From: Piper betle
Taxonomy: Eukaryota > Streptophyta > Magnoliopsida > Piperales > Piperaceae
DNA: 64,000 nucleotides
Assembly (NCBI GenBank): GCA_033002965.1
Contig: JAURVB010006236.1
Span: 300,859 to 364,858 of the forward strand
Direction of reading: 5' to 3'
The position numbers were made by a program, and so were the translations under genes. The notes under the pieces were generated by a model. That model was not told the origin of the DNA. It saw only the letters and a list, made by a program, of their open reading frames with translations, and did not search any database. How positions within the stretch are numbered: the first letter of the stretch is position 1; each line of letters opens with the position of its first letter. This document shows, piece after piece, positions 59,267 through 64,000 of the stretch.

Positions 59267-60865
59267 CTATGGCCGTGCTAAACATGAGGCCATCTGAATG
59301 GCAATATCTGATGAGAGAACTAGGGAGTCTGGTACCTTGCTTCCATTGCCACTGGCAGCATCCTTTACTTGTGTATGCCCATTTGACAGGAAGCTTTTGA
59401 TCCTGGCTAGTGCAACCCCCATCACATCCTCAGACATGTTACCATAGCAAACCCTAAACCAACCTGGCTCACCACATTTAAATGAACAGCCTGGGCTTAC
59501 ATTCAATCGAATCTGTTCAAGTATCATTTTCCAAATATCCAATTCCCCTTCCCAACCTGTCTTCCCCATCAATTTGCTTGGATTCACCCAACAAAAAAGT
59601 CCCGAGTTCCCTGGAAAGGAGTCAATTCCCATTTCCCTTAAAATGGATACAAACACCCTGTGCCTTCTTCTCAATCTCTCCTTTAATGTGGTCAGATACT
59701 TGCTAACAAACTCTTCATCACTTAGCATACTAGTCAGGAATAGTTGGGTCTGGGAAGATGGCAAAGAGAAGCTTGACATCCTCCTTGCTGCAGTGATTAT
59801 AGTTTGGTTGGCAGAGTAGATAACACCAATTCGGAAACCTGGCATTCCCAAGTCCTTGGAAAGGCTATATATGATGTGCACATAATCTGGGTCATATTTG
59901 TTTGAGCTCTGAACTAGCTCTAATATGCTGGTGAACGGTTGGGAGGAGAAAACAGTGCCGGAATAGACCTCGTCTGCGATAACATGAATGGTTTTCTCCT
60001 TTGCAAAGTCTAGTATCTCAAGCATTGTTTGAGGAGGTGTGGTGAGGCCGAGTGGATTAGAAGGGTTTGTGATGAAGATGGCTTTGATGGTCTGATTGTT
60101 GTTCAATGCAGTTTTGTAAGCTTCATCCATTGCTGCCCTTGTTACTTGAAAGTTATTGTTGCTGCAGCACTCAACTGGAATGATCTCCACTCCTGTTCTC
60201 CACCTCAAGTCTCTATCAAACCTGCAGATTAAAATCAAAAGCCAATTATGCAAAATTGATCTTATAAGTGTAAGAAGTTAACATGCGTTAATAATGCCGG
60301 CTCTTTATACAGAATGAAGTAGCATTACCCTGGATAATAAGGTGTTGGGACAAGCAAGGCTTCTCCAGGGTTGGCAATGCAGAATGTGAGAATCTCACTA
60401 GCTGCTGTAGCTCCTGCTGCTGAAACGAGTCCTTTTGGATCAATCATCACTCTCTTTCCCCTTACTTTCTCCATGAAGCAAGCTAGTGCTTGTCTGAAGC
60501 AGGAAAGGCCATGGTAGTCTTGGTAGAGTGCAGTCTCTTTGAAGTTAGTTGGTGATCCCTTCCATGCAAGTGGCTGTGATTGTTTGTCTAGCCACTCTTC
60601 TATCAGATCAGTACATATCTGAGAAAAAGACGGCATTGAGTTGAGTTAGACAATAGCTTATATGGAACAAAACAGTTGGTAAATTAAGCTTTAGTTTGTG
60701 ATTCACCTGATTCTCAGCCAACCCCATTTGAATAATACCAAGTGGGTTTTGATCTTGGTGATATGGGTTTTTGTCATATGCCTTCCAACCATCAAAATAT
60801 GGTGAATCCTCCCCATGTCCATCATTTACAGCCAACTTGGAGAGCTTGGCTTCACTTTTCACCAT
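59267..60865 (-). CDS. ACS: 1-aminocyclopropane-1-carboxylate synthase (ACC synthase)
   Basis: PLP-dependent enzyme that turns S-adenosylmethionine into ACC, the usual rate-limiting step of ethylene synthesis in the cytosol. Three exons on the minus strand: 60865-60707, 60618-60329, 60221-59267, giving 467 residues. Hallmarks: MGLAENQ (end of exon 1), [32 protein letters not shown] across intron 2, TNPSNPLG (Asn202), IADEVYSG (Asp233, Tyr236), PLP-binding Lys272 in [12 protein letters not shown], and substrate-binding Arg406 in [10 protein letters not shown]. The tail after LARIKSF is about 42 residues; I see neither a type-1 MAPK-site tail nor the type-2 WVF/RLSF element, so I cannot assign an isoform class. 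It is convergent with UCH (299 bp between stops). All frames are intact. Confidence 0.95.
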
Positions 60866-62655
60866 CTTCCTATTAGCCCCTGTAACTTGGCAACTCTAAA
60901 CTCTTCTACTGCTTGCAAAAATGGTTTGAACTTGGTAAAACTGTGAAGCCCACCCGATTCTATTTAAAGTCCTAAAGGATGAAAGTCAGCCCATTGAAAT
61001 GGTTTCTCTACAGGGCGTTGAATTGCTCGCTGACCTACTCCCAATGTCACCTCAATCAGTCTACCTAACACGAGCGTTTCAGAAGTTGGCTAATGAGAGA
61101 GCAGTCTTCTGCTCTGAATGCCATGAACAAATTACCAATCAAGAGTACTCGAATCATGATTTCTCAATGACAGGAATAAGACTACAATGCAGGTAGTGAG
61201 GCTCAGTATTACCTAACCCAGATAATTATCTCTTCCTTCTTACTTTCTACCTGCACTTCGTGCATGTTATTGGCCATCGAAGTGGAAAGAGCTTGTCCTT
61301 CTTCTAGCAGCTGTCAAGTCCTCGGGCAGGCATTGTGGGTGGGGAGAGAGTTGAAGCTTGTTTTTCTCTCTTGTCGCCATTTCATCTGTTGCAAGTTCAA
61401 TTGACTTTGGTTGGGGTTGACATGCAAGCTAAAGAGTTAGTTTGCGGACTGTTTTGAGTCTTTTGACTGCTCTGAGAATCATACTGCAAACCATTTCTGA
61501 GAATCTAACTGCAAACCGTTTCCTTCATTTTCATACACAATCAATTTTCATATCTTGTTGAGCAGATGTTAGAAAAGATTTTTGGGACATTACCTTAAAA
61601 TTTTTTTGGACGGTGGTTAACAATGGTTTTCCTAGAAAATTCTGATGGCATTCATTCTCTTTTAACATCAGGTAGATTCAAGAGAAAGTACTAACTCGGA
61701 TCAGAGATTGGTTCCAATAGTACTATTGCATAAGCATATGCGAAGAGATAAATATCTATTTTGCATTGCTCATTGATTGTTCTCACACTCGAATTGACGC
61801 AGAAATTTATACTTTAACAACTGAACACGATTTTACGCTAAAAAACAATGTGGTTCATTCTTGATTTCTTCTGAAACAACCAAATAAGCGTCCAAAGTCC
61901 TAGTGACTATCCTTTATCTCAAAGACCAAAACCAAATTTTCGCACTAGAGAAGTGATTCACAAGCGTGTAGTGCCAACAGTACAGTTAAATTAGAAAGTG
62001 CATTCGTTCAGGTAAAAACTGTTAATCAAAACTTGATATCAACAACATGGCACTTCTAATATTTTGTAATTTCAAATCAAATATACTACCTGAACATCCA
62101 AGTATTTCTGTTAATCAAATAACTATTCATAGTGGCCAGTGAAAGACAATTGCCGATGGCAAATTACTTCATCTGGAATATACCTTCATCCCAAGTTGAG
62201 AAGAATCCAAGAGATAGATAGAATGGATGGCATGAACTATTGCTGTAAGCATCTTAATCTGGTTTTTATTATGGTTAACTCAGAGGCTCCGAGCCTAACC
62301 AACTACCTTGGATTTGGGGCCAGTCGTTGACTTCAAATCAACAAGGAGAAATTGTATGAATGCTCCAGGCTATGCTGCACAAATTGTACAAGTATGGATG
62401 GATGGATCAATGTACAATCTTCTTGTTGTAGCTATAGCACATCCACTGCTTTCCCTTATAGTCAAATCAAAGCTTGGTTGACTGTCACAATTTGAGGAAA
62501 GATGGCAAACTCCAGTGACATAGAGTACAGATGAAACTCGTGGCAGTATCATGCAAGCCTGTCCATGACAAATTATTTCACATAAGCACCAACTTATAGG
62601 GTCTGCAACTCCCTCAAGAACAATTCCCCGCCAAAGATTTTACACACATGATAAG
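60866..62655. other. Intergenic between ACC synthase promoter and kinase 3' end
   Basis: Contains the ACC synthase upstream region and, near 62600, the probable 3' UTR of the kinase. A 65-codon frame at 60999-61196 has no known domain. Nothing else recognised. Confidence 0.5.
60961..60968 (-). promoter_or_regulatory. Candidate TATA box of the ACC synthase gene
   Basis: TTTAAATA on the minus strand, about 95 bp upstream of the ACC synthase ATG at 60865. Spacing allows a 5' UTR of roughly 60-70 bases. Placement is by motif and distance only. Confidence 0.4.
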
Positions 62656-63547
62656 CTAGAAGAATTCGAAATCCAGATATTTTCCCCCAGCAGCATTCAT
62701 GTCGGCTCCAACCACCTTCTTGCTGATGTTGCCACTATCGGCAGCCTTGACCACTTCTGGCACCCCAAATTTTCCATCCAGCTCTTTTTCCACAGGTCTT
62801 GGAATTTCTGGTGGCGTACAACACCGTATTAATGCCCAATTTATTCCCTCAAAGAAAGGATGCTGCTTGATCTCAGCAGCTCCTCTTTTAAATCCCAACC
62901 TGTGCTGCGGCTCCTTTACCAACAGCCCCCTTATCAAATCTCTGCTTGAGTAACTTGTTGATGGTGATTCAGGAAATCTGAGCTGCTGTCCTACTACATT
63001 GAACAGAGTAGCTCGGTTACCAGAGCCCTTGAATGGTGTCTTTCCGTACAAGAGCTCATAGAGAAAAATGCCAAAGGTCCACCAATCTACTGCACTCCCA
63101 TGGCCTTCTCCCTTGATAATTTCTGGAGCAAGGTACTCATGGGTACCCACAAATGACATCGACCGAGCTGTAGTAGGCTCTACTATGAGCTCTGGCAAAG
63201 AAGTGGAGGAGATTGGCCCAGGTTCACGACGTGGTTTTTGATTCTTCTTTTTAACCTTGGAAGAGAACATCTTCGGCATGAAGCACGCGGGCTGTATGCA
63301 AACAGAACCAGGTTCAATGCAAACTGGCTGTACACAGAAACCTCCCAAGCCTCGTTTAGAAGGATCAGAATCAGAGGATGACTTTATTAGGGTTGGGGAG
63401 ACTGCACATCTAAGAGAGAGGTCAAAGTCAGATAGCATTATGTGACCATCATCACGTACTAGAACATTTTCTGGCTTCAAATCCCTGTAAACAACTCCAA
63501 GCATGTGAAGATACTCAAGAGCCAACAGAATCTCTGCTGCGTAGAAC
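62656..63547 (-). CDS. D6PK-like AGC VIII protein kinase, C-terminal exon (5' part outside window)
   Basis: Plant AGC group VIIIa Ser/Thr kinase; D6PK relatives phosphorylate PIN auxin efflux carriers at the plasma membrane (family knowledge). The exon begins after an acceptor at 63548 (TTGCCAG) and runs to a TAA at 62656. It contains [11 protein letters not shown] (catalytic Asp), DFDLSL (DFD in place of DFG, diagnostic for the AGC VIII class), a long insertion in the activation segment with CVQPVC and [12 protein letters not shown], the activation loop [27 protein letters not shown] and the C-lobe. The tail [10 protein letters not shown] is a PDK1-docking-like FxxF end. The glycine loop and catalytic Lys lie beyond the right edge. 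The intron from 63548 to at least 64000 shows no further coding sequence. Confidence 0.93.
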
Positions 63548-64000
63548 CTGGCAAAATTGAAGAGATACTGCTTACATTTGTAAAAGCAAAAAACAATGCT
63601 AGCAGAAGCATAAATGCTCAAATTAATGAACATCATAATACAAGGCAAATAACCTCTACATTCTACCCATGATTTACTTAGAATATCTATCCAAATACAC
63701 AGGTTATCTACGTAAACAAATAACTAATCTTAGTTTTAGTAGCAGGGAAATCAGCACTTCCTAATTATCTACCCCATTTGTATGAAGTTAAATGAAATAG
63801 CAGCAATCTAATGCAAATATGCATCTCAATTTGAAATCAAAACAATTTCATTAGGGTATAAGTGAAATCTCCAAACAGAAGATTGAGCTGTTAAAAGAAA
63901 GTCGAGCAGAAAACACTTCGTGCAAAAGCCATGTCTTTGGAAATAAGACGCATGGAATTGCTTTCAAAACTCCTTCAACTGGTCTAGAATTTGAACGAAT
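63548..64000 (-). other. Partial intron of the D6PK-like kinase gene
   Basis: AT-rich sequence upstream of the kinase exon with no coding similarity I can see. AGC VIII genes commonly have one intron near this position (just before FYxAE), so the first exon should lie to the right of the window. Confidence 0.75.

Overview
This is nuclear DNA from a flowering plant. The evidence is long intron-split genes with plant-specific products (callose synthase, ACC synthase, a DFD-type AGC VIII kinase), AT-rich introns, and many decayed LTR retrotransposons, a hAT element, a TRIM-like element and a Helitron candidate. The first exons of the callose synthase, CDC5 and UCH genes are clearly GC-richer than their later exons. 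That fits a 5'-to-3' GC gradient and could hint at a non-grass monocot, but I cannot name the species.

Layout. 1-16.9 kb is gene-free repeat territory: two copies of one long LTR family in opposite orientation (about 3855-6501 minus; 12394-15300 plus, the latter with a perfect 5-bp target duplication), a decayed copia element between them (about 8190-11541), and two short compositional islands of unknown origin. 16.9-44.7 kb is one 51-exon callose synthase gene on the plus strand, of the CALS10/GSL8 type. Its introns hold a TRIM-like element, a copia end, a hAT element nested inside another LTR, a 248-bp tandem duplication and further repeats. 46.4-52.7 kb is a four-exon CDC5 gene on the minus strand with a Helitron candidate in intron 1. 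55.0-59.0 kb is a nine-exon UCH-L3-type deubiquitinase on the plus strand. 59.3-60.9 kb is a three-exon ACC synthase on the minus strand. At 62.7-63.5 kb lies the last exon of a D6PK-like AGC kinase on the minus strand, running off the right edge.

The five genes are ordinary neighbours, not an operon or a recognisable cluster: cell-plate and plasmodesmal callose, spliceosome-associated MYB protein, ubiquitin hydrolase, ethylene synthesis, and auxin-transport kinase. Callose synthase and CDC5 are convergent, CDC5 and UCH divergent, UCH and ACC synthase convergent with about 300 bp between stop codons.

The main anomaly is in the callose synthase. Exons 12 and 31 each lack one base, both within homopolymer runs, while the other 49 exons keep phase with canonical splice sites. 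Either the assembly carries indel errors or this allele is recently broken. I found no convincing new biological system; the most informative non-gene structures are the mobile elements whose boundaries and target duplications can be read directly.
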